Origin: MnTg04 sp964568075
GTDB lineage: Bacteria; Pseudomonadota; Gammaproteobacteria; Steroidobacterales; MnTg04
Assembly (NCBI GenBank): GCA_964568075.1
Contig: CAZMOM010000014.1
Span: 15,815 to 79,814 of the forward strand
Reading direction: 5' to 3'
DNA: 64,000 bases
The notes beneath the pieces are model-generated. The model was given only the letters and a program-made list of their open reading frames with translations, was not told the origin of the DNA and made no database searches. Position numbers and translations under genes: made by a program. Within the stretch, counting starts at the first letter, position 1. Each line of letters opens with the position of its first letter. Below are positions 41,196 to 50,523 of the stretch, in pieces.

Positions 41196-42563
41196 ATGTC
41201 GCAGATGACCCCCAGGGAAATCGTCCAGGAGCTGGACAAACACATCGTCGGTCAGGACCAGGCCAAGCGCGCTGTAGCGATTGCCCTGCGGAACCGGTGG
41301 CGCCGCATGCAGGTTGACGATGCAATGCGCGAGGAAATCACGCCAAAAAACATACTGATGATCGGCCCAACAGGCGTTGGCAAGACTGAAATTGCCCGGC
41401 GCCTGGCGAACCTCGCGAAAGCACCCTTTATCAAGGTCGAAGCAACTAAATTTACCGAGGTCGGCTATGTCGGACGCGAAGTCGATTCGATAATTCGGGA
41501 CCTGACCGATGTCGCCGTCAAGATGACCCGCGAAGACGCAATGGGCAAAGTGCGCCCCCGGGCAGAGGACGCGGCGGAGGAGCGAATCCTGAACGCGTTA
41601 TTGCCCGGTGTGGAGCCCGGTATGGGGCCGGATATGGGGCCCGCTGTCGGTTTTGCCAACGAACCGGTCGGCGATCAAAAAAAGAAATCCGACACGCGAC
41701 AGAAATTTCGCAAGATGCTGCGTGAAGGGAAAATAGATGACCGGGAGATTGAAATAGAGGCCAGGTCCTTACCGGTCGGCGTCGAAATCATGGCGCCGCC
41801 GGGAATGGAAGAAATGACCCAGCAGTTGCAGGGCCTTTTTCAAAACATGGGCAGTAATCGAAAAACCACGCGAAAACTCAAGGTCAAGGATGCATTCAAA
41901 TTGCTGACTGATGAAGAGGCTGCGAAAATGGTTAACGACGAGGACCTGAAGTTGCGTGCCCTGGATAACGTCGAGCAGAATGGTATCGTATTTATCGACG
42001 AACTGGATAAAGTCGCGCGCCGTTCCGAAACTGTGGGCGCGGACGTCTCCCGGGAAGGTGTACAGAGGGATCTGTTGCCTCTGGTCGAAGGATGTTCGGT
42101 CAGCACCAAGTATGGTGTGGTCAGAACAGACCATATTCTTTTTATTGCCTCCGGCGCTTTTCATGTCGTAAAACCGGCCGACCTGATCCCGGAGCTGCAG
42201 GGCAGGTTCCCGATCCGGGTTGAGCTGGATGCGTTGAAAACAAAGGATTTCCAACGCATCCTGACCGAACCGGACTACTCGCTCACCGAGCAGTACAGTG
42301 CGCTGATGGGTACCGAGGGGCTAACCCTGACTTTCACCAAGGATGCCATTTGCCGGCTCGCGGAAATCGCTTTCAAGGTCAATGAAAAAACAGAAAATAT
42401 AGGTGCGCGGCGGCTGCACACGGTACTGGAAAGACTGCTGGAAAAAATCTCTTTTGAGGCCGCCGATCGCGAAGGCCTTGCGGTCAGCATTGACGCCGCC
42501 TATGTCGATGAGCACCTCGCCGAGCTGGCGGAGGATGAAGATCTCAGCCGTTATATACTCTAA
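41196..42563 (+). CDS. hslU: HslU ATPase subunit
   Basis: 455-residue AAA+ unfoldase feeding HslV. Walker A GPTGVGKTEIARRLA, pore motif GYVGREV, I-domain from about residue 110 to 240, Walker B GIVFIDELDKVA, and the C-terminal DLSRYIL that docks into HslV. Full length. Confidence 0.97.
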   Translation: MSQMTPREIVQELDKHIVGQDQAKRAVAIALRNRWRRMQVDDAMREEITPKNILMIGPTGVGKTEIARRLANLAKAPFIKVEATKFTEVGYVGREVDSIIRDLTDVAVKMTREDAMGKVRPRAEDAAEERILNALLPGVEPGMGPDMGPAVGFANEPVGDQKKKSDTRQKFRKMLREGKIDDREIEIEARSLPVGVEIMAPPGMEEMTQQLQGLFQNMGSNRKTTRKLKVKDAFKLLTDEEAAKMVNDEDLKLRALDNVEQNGIVFIDELDKVARRSETVGADVSREGVQRDLLPLVEGCSVSTKYGVVRTDHILFIASGAFHVVKPADLIPELQGRFPIRVELDALKTKDFQRILTEPDYSLTEQYSALMGTEGLTLTFTKDAICRLAEIAFKVNEKTENIGARRLHTVLERLLEKISFEAADREGLAVSIDAAYVDEHLAELAEDEDLSRYIL

Positions 42564-42592
42564 ACGGCGATACGGGCCTTCAACCGGTAGTC

Positions 42593-42979
42593 ATGAATCA
42601 GCCATTACAGCCAAGCGATATTCGCGTCCTGAAGAAGTCACGCATTCTGGAAGTCAGTTTTACGAACGGCAAGACCTTTTCACTGCCATTTGAGTATCTT
42701 CGCTGTTTTTCGCCGTCGGCGGAAGTGCGCGGCCACGGCGGCCCGATGCAACTGGTGGTTGGGAAGGAGCTGGTCGATATCACCGACGTTGAGCCCATCG
42801 GGCAATACGCGGTACGCCTGGTTTTTGACGACGGCCACGATAGCGGGCTGTATTCCTGGGATGTACTGCACGATCTGGGCATTCGTCAGCAGCAAAACTG
42901 GAGCGATTATCTGGACCGCCTTGATGCCGCCGGTTACTCTCGCAGGTCCGATCCACCCGAGGATTCCAGTGAACGGTAG
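42593..42979 (+). CDS. DUF971 (gamma-butyrobetaine hydroxylase N-like) protein
   Basis: 128 residues with FTNGKTFSLPFEYLRCFSPS, EVRGHGG and the strands YAVRLVFDDGHDSGLYSWDVL, the DUF971 zinc-free beta fold. It commonly lies between hslU and ubiE in gammaproteobacteria. Function unknown. Its end overlaps the ubiE start by 11 bp. Confidence 0.92.
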   Translation: MNQPLQPSDIRVLKKSRILEVSFTNGKTFSLPFEYLRCFSPSAEVRGHGGPMQLVVGKELVDITDVEPIGQYAVRLVFDDGHDSGLYSWDVLHDLGIRQQQNWSDYLDRLDAAGYSRRSDPPEDSSER

Positions 42980-43733
42980 CGCCGGCGACAATACAGGCAA
43001 GACCCATTTCGGATTCGAGGAGGTTCCCTGGGAAGAAAAGGCTGACAAAGTCCGGCAGGTTTTTGATTCGGTTGCGGATCGCTACGACCTGATGAATGAC
43101 CTGATGTCAGCTGGCGTTCATCGTCTTTGGAAAAAATTTGCGATCGAACAGACAAACCTTCGACCGGGTATGTGTGCACTGGATGTGGCGGGTGGTACCG
43201 GCGATCTGAGTGCGGCGATGGCAAAAAAAGTCGGGAACGACGGCCTGGTCGTGCTGACCGATATTAATGGCTCGATGCTTGCTCGTGGCCGCGATCGCTT
43301 GATCGACGATGGCCAGATCGGCAACATGGCTTTTGCCCAGGCGAACGCTGAGTGCCTTCCGTTCGCCGACGAAAGCTTTGACTGCATTACGATCGCGTTC
43401 GGCTTGCGCAACGTGACCGACAAGGATTCGGCCCTGCAGTCAATGTTCAGGGTGTTGCGCCCAGGCGGTCAATTGCTGGTGCTGGAGTTTTCGCGTCCTA
43501 CAATACCGGGATTGACGCCAATCTATGAGCTGTACTCTTTCAAAATACTGCCTCTCCTGGGCAAGCTGGTTGCCGATGATGAGGACAGTTACCGTTATCT
43601 TGCCGAGTCAATCCGTCGGCACCCCGACCAGGAAACCTTACTGCAGATGATGGCTGATGCCGGCTTCGAGAAAACGCGCTATCACAATCTCAGTGGCGGT
43701 ATCGTGGCCCTGCACCGGGGATATAAATTTTGA
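42969..43733 (+). CDS. ubiE: Ubiquinone/menaquinone C-methyltransferase
   Basis: 254 residues, SAM-dependent C-methylation of the quinone ring. THFGFEEVPWEEKADKVRQV, then VFDSVADRYDLMNDLMSAGV are diagnostic; SAM motif LDVAGGTGDLS, then FAFGLRNV-like TIAFGLRNVTD. GTG at 42969 after GAGG gives the usual length; the frame is open further upstream only as a shadow of DUF971. Confidence 0.96.
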   Translation: MNGSAGDNTGKTHFGFEEVPWEEKADKVRQVFDSVADRYDLMNDLMSAGVHRLWKKFAIEQTNLRPGMCALDVAGGTGDLSAAMAKKVGNDGLVVLTDINGSMLARGRDRLIDDGQIGNMAFAQANAECLPFADESFDCITIAFGLRNVTDKDSALQSMFRVLRPGGQLLVLEFSRPTIPGLTPIYELYSFKILPLLGKLVADDEDSYRYLAESIRRHPDQETLLQMMADAGFEKTRYHNLSGGIVALHRGYKF

Positions 43734-44377
43734 GCGACTCGATCGCCGCCTCGATACTGCTAAAACCACTGGCAGGATTGTTCAACCGCAGAATCGATGA
43801 CTCGTCGCAGGCGCGAAACTTGTGCAAACGCCTGGACGGCCGGACGCTGGCCCTGCAATTGAGCCCTGACACCCCGCACAGCAGCCTCGCGATCTATCTC
43901 AGTATTGCAGAAGAACGGGTCAGCGTTCACGGCAGCTGCACCGACGAGCCCGACGTCATCATCGCCGCCGGGTTAACCGGCCTGCTTGACCTGGCGTCCG
44001 ATCGTGCCGAGGAGGCGATCCGCGCCGGCAGAGTCCGGTTTTTCGGCGATTCGGATATTGCTCAGGATTTCCGCAAGCTGCTGCAGCTGACGCGCCCGGA
44101 CTGGGAAGAGGAACTGTCTCGTCTGACCGGCGACGCCGCCGCTCACCAGATCGGCAATCTGTTTCGATCCGCACTCGGTTTCGGCCGGAAAATATTTTCC
44201 ACGGTTACCCAGAACGCGGCCGAGTTTCTGCAGGAGGAAAGTCGCGACCTGCCCAGTAAACCTGAATTCGATCGCTGGCTGGAAGAAACAGACGAACTAC
44301 GCGAAGACACCGACCGACTTGAAGCACGAATCCAGCGGCTGGAAGCTGCAGGTAGCAACGGTGGCGGCAGTGCGTAA
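43730..44377 (+). CDS. ubiJ: Ubiquinone biosynthesis accessory factor UbiJ (SCP2 domain)
   Basis: 215 residues: a lipid-binding SCP2 fold in the first half (SPDTPHSSLAIYLSIAEERV, GLLDLASDRAEEAIRAG) and a C-terminal coiled coil (DELREDTDRLEARIQRLEAA). TTG start overlapping the ubiE stop. Works with UbiK (23819) to hold the ubiquinone enzyme complex. Confidence 0.9.
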   Translation: MSDSIAASILLKPLAGLFNRRIDDSSQARNLCKRLDGRTLALQLSPDTPHSSLAIYLSIAEERVSVHGSCTDEPDVIIAAGLTGLLDLASDRAEEAIRAGRVRFFGDSDIAQDFRKLLQLTRPDWEEELSRLTGDAAAHQIGNLFRSALGFGRKIFSTVTQNAAEFLQEESRDLPSKPEFDRWLEETDELREDTDRLEARIQRLEAAGSNGGGSA

Positions 44378-45998
44378 CCTGTTGCGGCTATTGCAAATCA
44401 ATCGCGTGCTGGTGCACCACGGGCTCGACGATATTGTAAAGGCGACGCACCTGTTTCGACCGATGCGTTTCTTCGCATATCTCAACCCGTCGTCGTGGGG
44501 AGCTCGGAAGCAGGGGACGCGTGGCGAGCGCATCCGCCTCGCGTTGCAGGAACTGGGACCGATTTTCGTCAAGTTTGGCCAGGCACTGTCCACGCGCAGG
44601 GACTTGTTGCCCGTGGAAATCGCGGACGAGCTCGCCATGCTCCAGGACCGGGTGCCGCCGTTTCCATCCGCACAAGCGAAGGCCATGGCTGAGAAGGTGT
44701 ATGGGCAGCCGCTGGCCGACGTTTTCGACCAGTTTGACGACGAACCGTTGGCCGCGGCGTCAATAGCACAAGTCCATAAAGCATCTTTGAAATCCGGCGA
44801 AGAGGTCATCGTCAAGATTCTACGACCTGGCGTTGAGGAACAAATCCGCAAAGACCTTGCTGTATTGAAAGCTGTTGCCCGGCTTGCCCGACGCCACTGG
44901 CCGGAGGCCAGAAGGCTGAGACCAGTCGAAGTTGTTGACGAGTACGAAAAGACGATAATCGACGAACTCGACTTGATGCGGGAAGCGGCCAACGCCGCGC
45001 AACTAAAAAGGAATTTCGAAGATTCGGACATGCTTTATGTGCCGGAAGTGTTCTGGGAGTTCTGCCGGCCCGATATCCTGGTCATGGAGCGCATCAGCGG
45101 TATTCCGATCAGCGATATGGACGCGTTAAACGCCGCCGGTACAGACTTGCAAAAACTTGCCGAAAACGGGGTGGAAATATTTTTTACCCAGGTTTTCAAA
45201 CACAATTTCTTCCATGCGGATATGCACCCGGGGAATATTTTCGTCGATGTCAGTGACCCAGAGAATCCGCGCTATGTCGCAGTCGATTTCGGCATCGTCG
45301 GGACCCTGAGTCATCGTGATCAGCATTACCTGGCGGAGAATTTCCTCGCATTTTTTGAGCGTGATTATTACCGCGTCGCGAAATTGCATATCGACTCGGG
45401 CTGGGTACCGGCGGAAACTCGCGTCGACGAATTTGAATCCGCGATAAGAACGGTATGCGAGCCGATATTCAATAAACCGCTGAAGGATATTTCCTTTGGC
45501 CAGGTGCTGCTGCGACTTTTCCGGACGGCACGCCGCTTCAACATGGAAATTCAACCGCAACTGGTGTTACTGCAGAAAACCTTGCTCAACATAGAAGGCC
45601 TGGGCAGACAGTTGTACCCGGATCTTGATCTGTGGAAAACGGCTCACCCGATCATGCGCGGCTGGGTCAAAGAACGAGTCAGCGGAAAAATCCTGATTAA
45701 GCGGCTTCGCGAACAGCTGCCGGAACTGAGCGAAAGCTTACAGGGTGTGCCGGAACTGGCGCGCAAACTGGTCGAACAATTGGCATCCGGGCGATTTAAC
45801 CTACAGGTCACCGTGCCCGAGATTGTGAAACTGAGGGAGGAACAACAGGCCGGTCGCCGGCAACAATGGCGAACCATTACCGGGGCCGCGATCCTGGTCA
45901 GTGGTGTTCTGCTATTACTGCCGCCTTTCGTTCCGGTCTGGATCGCCGGCTTCGCGATCGTTACCGGAATAACGATAACCATCGCGGCGCGCCCCTGA
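44370..45998 (+). CDS. ubiB: UbiB atypical kinase
   Basis: About 542 residues: KxGQ motif KFGQALSTRRDLLP, ALA-rich AAASIAQVHKASL, catalytic HADMHPGNIFVD and VDFGIVG, and two C-terminal membrane helices (ITGAAILVSGVLLLLPPFVP, WIAGFAIVTGITITIAA). Supports ubiquinone synthesis through ATPase activity. GTG at 44370, overlapping ubiJ, best matches family length; GTG at 44361 is also possible. Confidence 0.93.
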   Translation: MRNLLRLLQINRVLVHHGLDDIVKATHLFRPMRFFAYLNPSSWGARKQGTRGERIRLALQELGPIFVKFGQALSTRRDLLPVEIADELAMLQDRVPPFPSAQAKAMAEKVYGQPLADVFDQFDDEPLAAASIAQVHKASLKSGEEVIVKILRPGVEEQIRKDLAVLKAVARLARRHWPEARRLRPVEVVDEYEKTIIDELDLMREAANAAQLKRNFEDSDMLYVPEVFWEFCRPDILVMERISGIPISDMDALNAAGTDLQKLAENGVEIFFTQVFKHNFFHADMHPGNIFVDVSDPENPRYVAVDFGIVGTLSHRDQHYLAENFLAFFERDYYRVAKLHIDSGWVPAETRVDEFESAIRTVCEPIFNKPLKDISFGQVLLRLFRTARRFNMEIQPQLVLLQKTLLNIEGLGRQLYPDLDLWKTAHPIMRGWVKERVSGKILIKRLREQLPELSESLQGVPELARKLVEQLASGRFNLQVTVPEIVKLREEQQAGRRQQWRTITGAAILVSGVLLLLPPFVPVWIAGFAIVTGITITIAARP

Positions 45999-46072
45999 TC
46001 GATAACGACCTAGTCGCCGCTCGACAGAACTGACAACGTGTTCCCAGGAAAACGACAAGAGATTCCAAACGC

Positions 46073-46639
46073 TTGAGTCATTCGGACGACAAAAAGAGCA
46101 ACATATCAAGACGGGAGCTCGAGGAATTGTTGCGCCCTCATTTTGACGCTTTGTACCGGATCGCCTATCGGTTGACATCGAATCGGCACGATGCCGAAGA
46201 TTTGGTGCAGGACTTGTTTGTCAAAGTCTGCGATCGGGTCGTGGAATTCAAGAAAATCGAACATCCGCGGGGATGGATGAAGCAAATCATGTACCGGCGT
46301 TTTGTAGACCAGGTGCGCCGGAGAAAAAGCTCTCCCGTCAGACCGGTGACAGACAGCTGGTCGGGCGAAAAGGCCAGGGCGGATCCGATCAGCGAGTTTG
46401 CCTCGAATGACCCGGGGCCGCATGAGATGACACAAATCGCGGTCCGGAAAAACCATATATTGAAGGCCTGGCAACAACTCAGCGATGAGCACCGCACGCT
46501 GGTGGCTCTACACGACTTCGAAGGCTATACGCTGCCTGAGCTCAGCGAAATGCTCGAGATCCCGGTCGGGACGCTCAAATCTCGCCTGCACCGGGCTCGC
46601 GCCCGAATGCGATCGCTACTCGATATGGAACCTTTTTAG
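46073..46639 (+). CDS. ECF-type RNA polymerase sigma factor
   Basis: 188 residues: region 2 (LYRIAYRLTSNRHDAEDLVQ, then DLFVKVCDRV, with RGWMKQIMYRRFVDQVRRRK) and region 4 (LSDEHRTLVALHDFEGYTLP, then ELSEMLEIPVGTLKSRLHRA). TTG start (no ATG in range). The next gene encodes a zinc-motif anti-sigma factor, followed by a secreted protein and an outer-membrane protein, so it probably controls an envelope response. Confidence 0.92.
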   Translation: MSHSDDKKSNISRRELEELLRPHFDALYRIAYRLTSNRHDAEDLVQDLFVKVCDRVVEFKKIEHPRGWMKQIMYRRFVDQVRRRKSSPVRPVTDSWSGEKARADPISEFASNDPGPHEMTQIAVRKNHILKAWQQLSDEHRTLVALHDFEGYTLPELSEMLEIPVGTLKSRLHRARARMRSLLDMEPF

Positions 46640-46681
46640 GCGCTCGTTCGTTTAACCCTATAGACACTGGGATTAATCGAC

Positions 46682-47413
46682 ATGCAGTGCGATAAAGCGA
46701 AAAACCTGCTGGATGATCATCTGGACGGATACCTCTGTGGGTCCGAACAGCATGCGTTTGCGTCACATATTCAGGCCTGCGCCGGCTGTCGGGAAGTCCT
46801 GGAAAATATCACGGCGACGCGCAAGGAATTTGGTCAGGTGCTCGACGTGCCGGCGCCGGATATCACCTGCTTTGACCGGGCGATCACCGCCGCTATCGAT
46901 GCGCAGGATATAAGACGCCAGGCGAGCCAGCTCCCGAAATTCTGGCTCAAGGCCGGCTTTGGCTCTGCCCTTGCCGCAAGCCTCGTGATCGGATTGTTTT
47001 TCCCGGGTTTTTTGTCTATCGATAATCAGCCGGCCAGTCCGGGTCAACAGGAAGCACGATCTTTCAGTGGCAGCGAAACATTTGCCACCACACTGAATGC
47101 ACGCCGGGATCTGAGCATCGCCATCAACACCGATCACGACATGACCGGCGTTCGCATGAGCGTCAGTCTTCTTGGTGAGGTCATTCTGGCGGGCTATGAG
47201 GATCAGCGAGAAATCAGTTGGCGGACGGACCTCGTTGCAGGGGTTAACAAGCTGACGCTCCCGGTGATTGCGGTCGGGCGAAGAGGTGGGTCCCTACTCG
47301 TCCGGATTGAGCGTGGCGATCGTATCGACACGCTGGAAATAGACTTGCCGGTCGATCCGCTGGATGGCGACCTGATGCAAGAAATCCCAGCGTCCGGATC
47401 ACTGATCAGTTGA
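46682..47413 (+). CDS. Membrane anti-sigma factor with HxxxCxxC zinc motif
   Basis: 243 residues: N-terminal zf-HC2-like motif FASHIQACAGCREVLENI (HxxxCxxC) near residue 30, one membrane helix near residues 100-118 (GSALAASLVIGLFFPGFLSI), and a periplasmic beta-rich domain. Follows the sigma gene by 42 bp, the usual sigma/anti-sigma pairing. Confidence 0.88.
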   Translation: MQCDKAKNLLDDHLDGYLCGSEQHAFASHIQACAGCREVLENITATRKEFGQVLDVPAPDITCFDRAITAAIDAQDIRRQASQLPKFWLKAGFGSALAASLVIGLFFPGFLSIDNQPASPGQQEARSFSGSETFATTLNARRDLSIAINTDHDMTGVRMSVSLLGEVILAGYEDQREISWRTDLVAGVNKLTLPVIAVGRRGGSLLVRIERGDRIDTLEIDLPVDPLDGDLMQEIPASGSLIS

Positions 47414-47476
47414 ACAAACTGCGGTTAAGCAAATTGTATATATGAGTTAATAATAATAATTTTTAAGGAGACGACA
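47414..47476 (+). promoter_or_regulatory. AT-rich leader before the secreted-protein gene
   Basis: Contains TTGTATATATGAG and an AT run before AAGGAGACGACA, a near-perfect Shine-Dalgarno (AAGGAG) 8 bp before the ATG. A promoter, perhaps read by the upstream ECF sigma factor, is likely, but the boxes are not assigned. Confidence 0.4.
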
Positions 47477-47821
47477 ATGAAAGCGTACAAATTACTGATC
47501 ATTGCTCTGGGCCTGATGCTGGGGATCGGCATCGCGATGGCTCAGGACGACCATCCTGAAGACAACCTGACCATGAACGTTATTCACGATCTTGAGGCCA
47601 TGCTGCCCGGCGACGTGACCAAGGACATCCCGTTGCCTGCTTCAGCGTCTGCCGATCCGGAAACTGCCAATGCAGCCAGAGAGCGTCGCGTGACTGGTCT
47701 CGACATCGCCAGATCCGCACTAGACTCTGCTGCCTCCGCAGCGGATAACCGTGCGAGCGCTACGCGTGACGAGCACCCGGGAAAACCTGAAACACCGCCA
47801 CCGCCACCGCCTGGCCAATAA
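47477..47821 (+). CDS. Small secreted protein, Ala-rich, Pro-tailed
   Basis: 114 residues: signal peptide (LLIIALGLMLGIGIAMA, cut before QDD), an acidic mid-region, an Ala/Ser-rich helix (ARSALDSAASAADNRASATR) and a C-terminal run of prolines (PETPPPPPPGQ). No family recognised. The very strong ribosome binding site suggests high expression. Context: ECF regulon and TPR/barrel protein. Confidence 0.8.
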   Translation: MKAYKLLIIALGLMLGIGIAMAQDDHPEDNLTMNVIHDLEAMLPGDVTKDIPLPASASADPETANAARERRVTGLDIARSALDSAASAADNRASATRDEHPGKPETPPPPPPGQ

Positions 47822-47953
47822 CACAGGATACTTCCCGAACGTAAACCGGGGTCCGCAGCTCTGGCAGTTGCGGGCCCTTTTCGGTATATATCTGTTACCC
47901 CACACGAACATCGAACTGCCTGCTTATCGGCTGTCGCCTTATTGAGATCACAT

Positions 47954-49237
47954 ATGAACAGGAATGTAACAGCCGTATTGCTCCTTTTATTCCTGAACAC
48001 CGCGTTTTCCCCGGTTGGGCTGGCTCAGGAAGATTCGTCATCGACGAGATCGGCCGCCACGCAACTGTACACCCGGGGCGTCGTTGAATTCGGCCAGCGG
48101 AATTACCTCAGTGCCCTGGCATTATTTATTGATGCGCGTGAGGCCGGCGTCGCAGGGCCGGCAGTCCACTACAACATCGGAGTCTGCCAGTTCAGGTTAG
48201 GCAATTTCGCTGACGCAATATCTGCATTTTACGTGGTCACCGGTTACCCCACGCTGGCCCCGCTGGCTTTTTACAATATCGGCCTGGCGGAAAGAAGGCT
48301 TGGCAACGACAGCTTGGCGAAAGACTGGTTTCGAAAAGCGCAGCGGAGCTCGAATGACGATAAGCTGACCGCCCTTGCCGCCTTGCAACTGAGAGCAGAC
48401 AAACCGGAAATCGAACCGCTCGGTTGGCTGACTTATCTGGCTGCTCAGATCGGCTATGACGAAAATGTCAATCTCGTCAATGAGTCCGCGATTCCGTCCG
48501 GCAACAACCCCGATAGCCCCGTCATCGAGGTTTATGGAGTCCTGAGCGGCCCATACCGAAAAACCGATGGCCTGCGTTTCGATGGCAGCGCCTACGCGAT
48601 TCGTTACACTGACAGCGATGAATTTGATCAGACAGGGATACGGATCGGCGCCAGTTATCAATGGTTTGGCAGACACTGGCGCAGTGAGGCGGGAGCGTAT
48701 TACGTCTATAACACTCTGGGCGGAGAGGGATTCGAAAGCAACACCGTCGCTCAGCTCAAGGGCCGGCTATTTCTGAGTTCTGCTGCCAGCCTGCAGTTTG
48801 GCTATGCTCATGAAGACGTTAACGCGGCCGGAAATATTTTCACATCCATTGAAGGCACACGGAAAAAAGCCAGCATTGGTCTGGATCTGCTCCGCGATAA
48901 CGATCGCCTGAGGCTCGAATATGTGCTGGAAATGAACGACCGGCTCGATCCCAGCGTCTCTCCCGACAGAAAGAAACTGGGGGCACGTTATACACACTGG
49001 TTTAACTCCAACTGGGAACTGGAGCTGGCACTGACAATACGCGAAAGCGATTACGACGAGTTGCTGCCGGTGCCGCGGGAAGAAGACCTTTCTGAATTCA
49101 GAGGCCGGGTGGGCTATGAATTAGCCAGCGGCTGGAAGCTGTTTGGCCAGCACAGTTATAGCGACAACGATTCTAGTGATCCGCTGTTCTCATACACTCG
49201 CAACGTTACGATTTTCGGTATAGAAAAGGCATTCTAG
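47954..49237 (+). CDS. TPR plus outer-membrane beta-barrel protein
   Basis: 427 residues: signal peptide (VLLLLFLNTAFSPVGLAQE), about three TPR units at 35-150 (LYTRGVVEFGQRNYLSALAL, AVHYNIGVCQFRLGNFADAI, AFYNIGLAERRLGNDSLAKD), then alternating beta strands (FDGSAYAIRYTDSDEFDQTG, LQFGYAHEDVNAAGN) ending in Phe, the C-terminal signature of outer-membrane barrels. The plan resembles surface-lipoprotein-assembly-modifier and related TPR-barrel exporters. ATG at 47954 chosen at the signal-peptide start. Confidence 0.85.
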   Translation: MNRNVTAVLLLLFLNTAFSPVGLAQEDSSSTRSAATQLYTRGVVEFGQRNYLSALALFIDAREAGVAGPAVHYNIGVCQFRLGNFADAISAFYVVTGYPTLAPLAFYNIGLAERRLGNDSLAKDWFRKAQRSSNDDKLTALAALQLRADKPEIEPLGWLTYLAAQIGYDENVNLVNESAIPSGNNPDSPVIEVYGVLSGPYRKTDGLRFDGSAYAIRYTDSDEFDQTGIRIGASYQWFGRHWRSEAGAYYVYNTLGGEGFESNTVAQLKGRLFLSSAASLQFGYAHEDVNAAGNIFTSIEGTRKKASIGLDLLRDNDRLRLEYVLEMNDRLDPSVSPDRKKLGARYTHWFNSNWELELALTIRESDYDELLPVPREEDLSEFRGRVGYELASGWKLFGQHSYSDNDSSDPLFSYTRNVTIFGIEKAF

Positions 49238-49415
49238 ATCGCAATCCTGTCGCCGCAATGGCTTCATAATGTTAATCCAGACGTCGAAAAATAGAGCGCC
49301 GCGCGACCGATCATCGCGGTGACGTCCGCATCACTCCCCCGCCATCCGCCCGGTGAAAGATCGAATTTTCGACCGTGACCAGCGCCTTCGATTTACCGCC
49401 GGAAAAACCTGGCTA

Positions 49416-49730
49416 TTAATCATTTTCTTCCCGTCCGGTGCCACATTGCCAGCAGTGGGTAAACTGATCCTCGCAGGTTTCTCCACACTGCCTGCAAGTC
49501 CAGAATTCGCCGCTGGGCCGGCGGTTCACTTCTTCGTCGATGACTCGCTTCGCCCGCATTTCATCGCGGTCGTTGATGACCCAGAGTTCCGGATAGCACT
49601 CGATAAACGGTATCTCACCGCGGGTCGGAAACAATTCGTTTCGTTTCACGCTGGGAATGTCATTATTTTCTAGTATGTTCTGTGCGTGCGCCAGCTCGAC
49701 CGGTGAATTCGCGGTGTAGACTTTTTTCAT
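49416..49730 (-). CDS. DUF2007 signal-transducing-like protein with zinc ribbon
   Basis: 104 residues: MKKVYTANSPVELAHAQNIL, then LENNDIPSVKRNE and LWVINDRDEMRAKRVIDE are the DUF2007 pattern; the end has two CxxC pairs (TCRQCGE, HCWQCGT), a zinc ribbon. Lies 25 bp downstream of trpA on the same strand and could be the last gene of the trp transcript. Function unknown. Confidence 0.85.
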   Translation of the reverse strand: MKKVYTANSPVELAHAQNILENNDIPSVKRNELFPTRGEIPFIECYPELWVINDRDEMRAKRVIDEEVNRRPSGEFWTCRQCGETCEDQFTHCWQCGTGREEND

Positions 49731-49755
49731 GGCTCCAGTTTACATGGGGTCGCGC

Positions 49756-50523
49756 TCAGATACGCAACGAACGAAGAAACCGATCCGGCTGCGTGCCCGC
49801 CGCTATGGCGTCGATCAGCGCGGAACCCACAACGATCCCATCGACGTGGCCGGCGAGCCGCTCGACATCCCCTCTCGTCCTGATGCCGAAACCGGCAAAA
49901 ACGGGCAGTGACGATAATTTGCGTACAGCTCCCAGGTAATTGGCGCATTCCCTGGGCAGCTCCCTGTCCCCGCCTGTCGTTCCCGCCTGGGTCACGGCAT
50001 AGACAAAACCCTGGCTTTTTTCGCACAGAGACTTTATGCGTTCGATCGGTGTCACGGGCGTCACCAGTTGCACGAGAGCCAGATCGTGCTTGTCTAACTG
50101 CTTAGCCAAAGGGACCGACTCCTCCATTGGCAGATCCGGAACAATAAACCCGCTGACGCCGGCTCGCACCGAATCGTCCGCAAGGCGCTCATAACCGTAG
50201 GCCAGCAATGGATTCAGATAACTCATCAACACTACCGGCGCTTCAATGCTTGTTCTAATCGCGGCCAGCCACTCCAGAATCCTGGTCAAGCTGACCCCAT
50301 TTCTCAGCGCCTGTCGGCTTGCGTGCTGAATGGTCAGACCATCGGCAATCGGATCGCTGAACGGCACGCCGACTTCGACAAGGTCCGATTCTGCTGCAAT
50401 CTGTAGGAGGTATTTTTTGAATCGTTGTTCGTCCGGATAACCGCCGGTCAGATAGGCAATCAGGCCCGGACGATCGGGATCGTTGCGCTTGAGTACGACG
50501 GTTATTCGCTGTGTCGGATTCAA
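49756..50523 (-). CDS. trpA: Tryptophan synthase alpha subunit
   Basis: 255 residues; cleaves indole-3-glycerol phosphate. Catalytic Glu in DLVEVGVPFSDPIADG and Asp in the same loop, MSYLNPLLAYGYE, FAGFGIRT, VVGSALI. TTG start overlapping the trpB stop (TTGA). Confidence 0.96.
   Translation of the reverse strand: MNPTQRITVVLKRNDPDRPGLIAYLTGGYPDEQRFKKYLLQIAAESDLVEVGVPFSDPIADGLTIQHASRQALRNGVSLTRILEWLAAIRTSIEAPVVLMSYLNPLLAYGYERLADDSVRAGVSGFIVPDLPMEESVPLAKQLDKHDLALVQLVTPVTPIERIKSLCEKSQGFVYAVTQAGTTGGDRELPRECANYLGAVRKLSSLPVFAGFGIRTRGDVERLAGHVDGIVVGSALIDAIAAGTQPDRFLRSLRI

Noticed and set aside
42690..42968. Longer ubiE start
   Set aside because: It would overlap the well-supported DUF971 gene; GTG 42969 after GAGG gives the family length.
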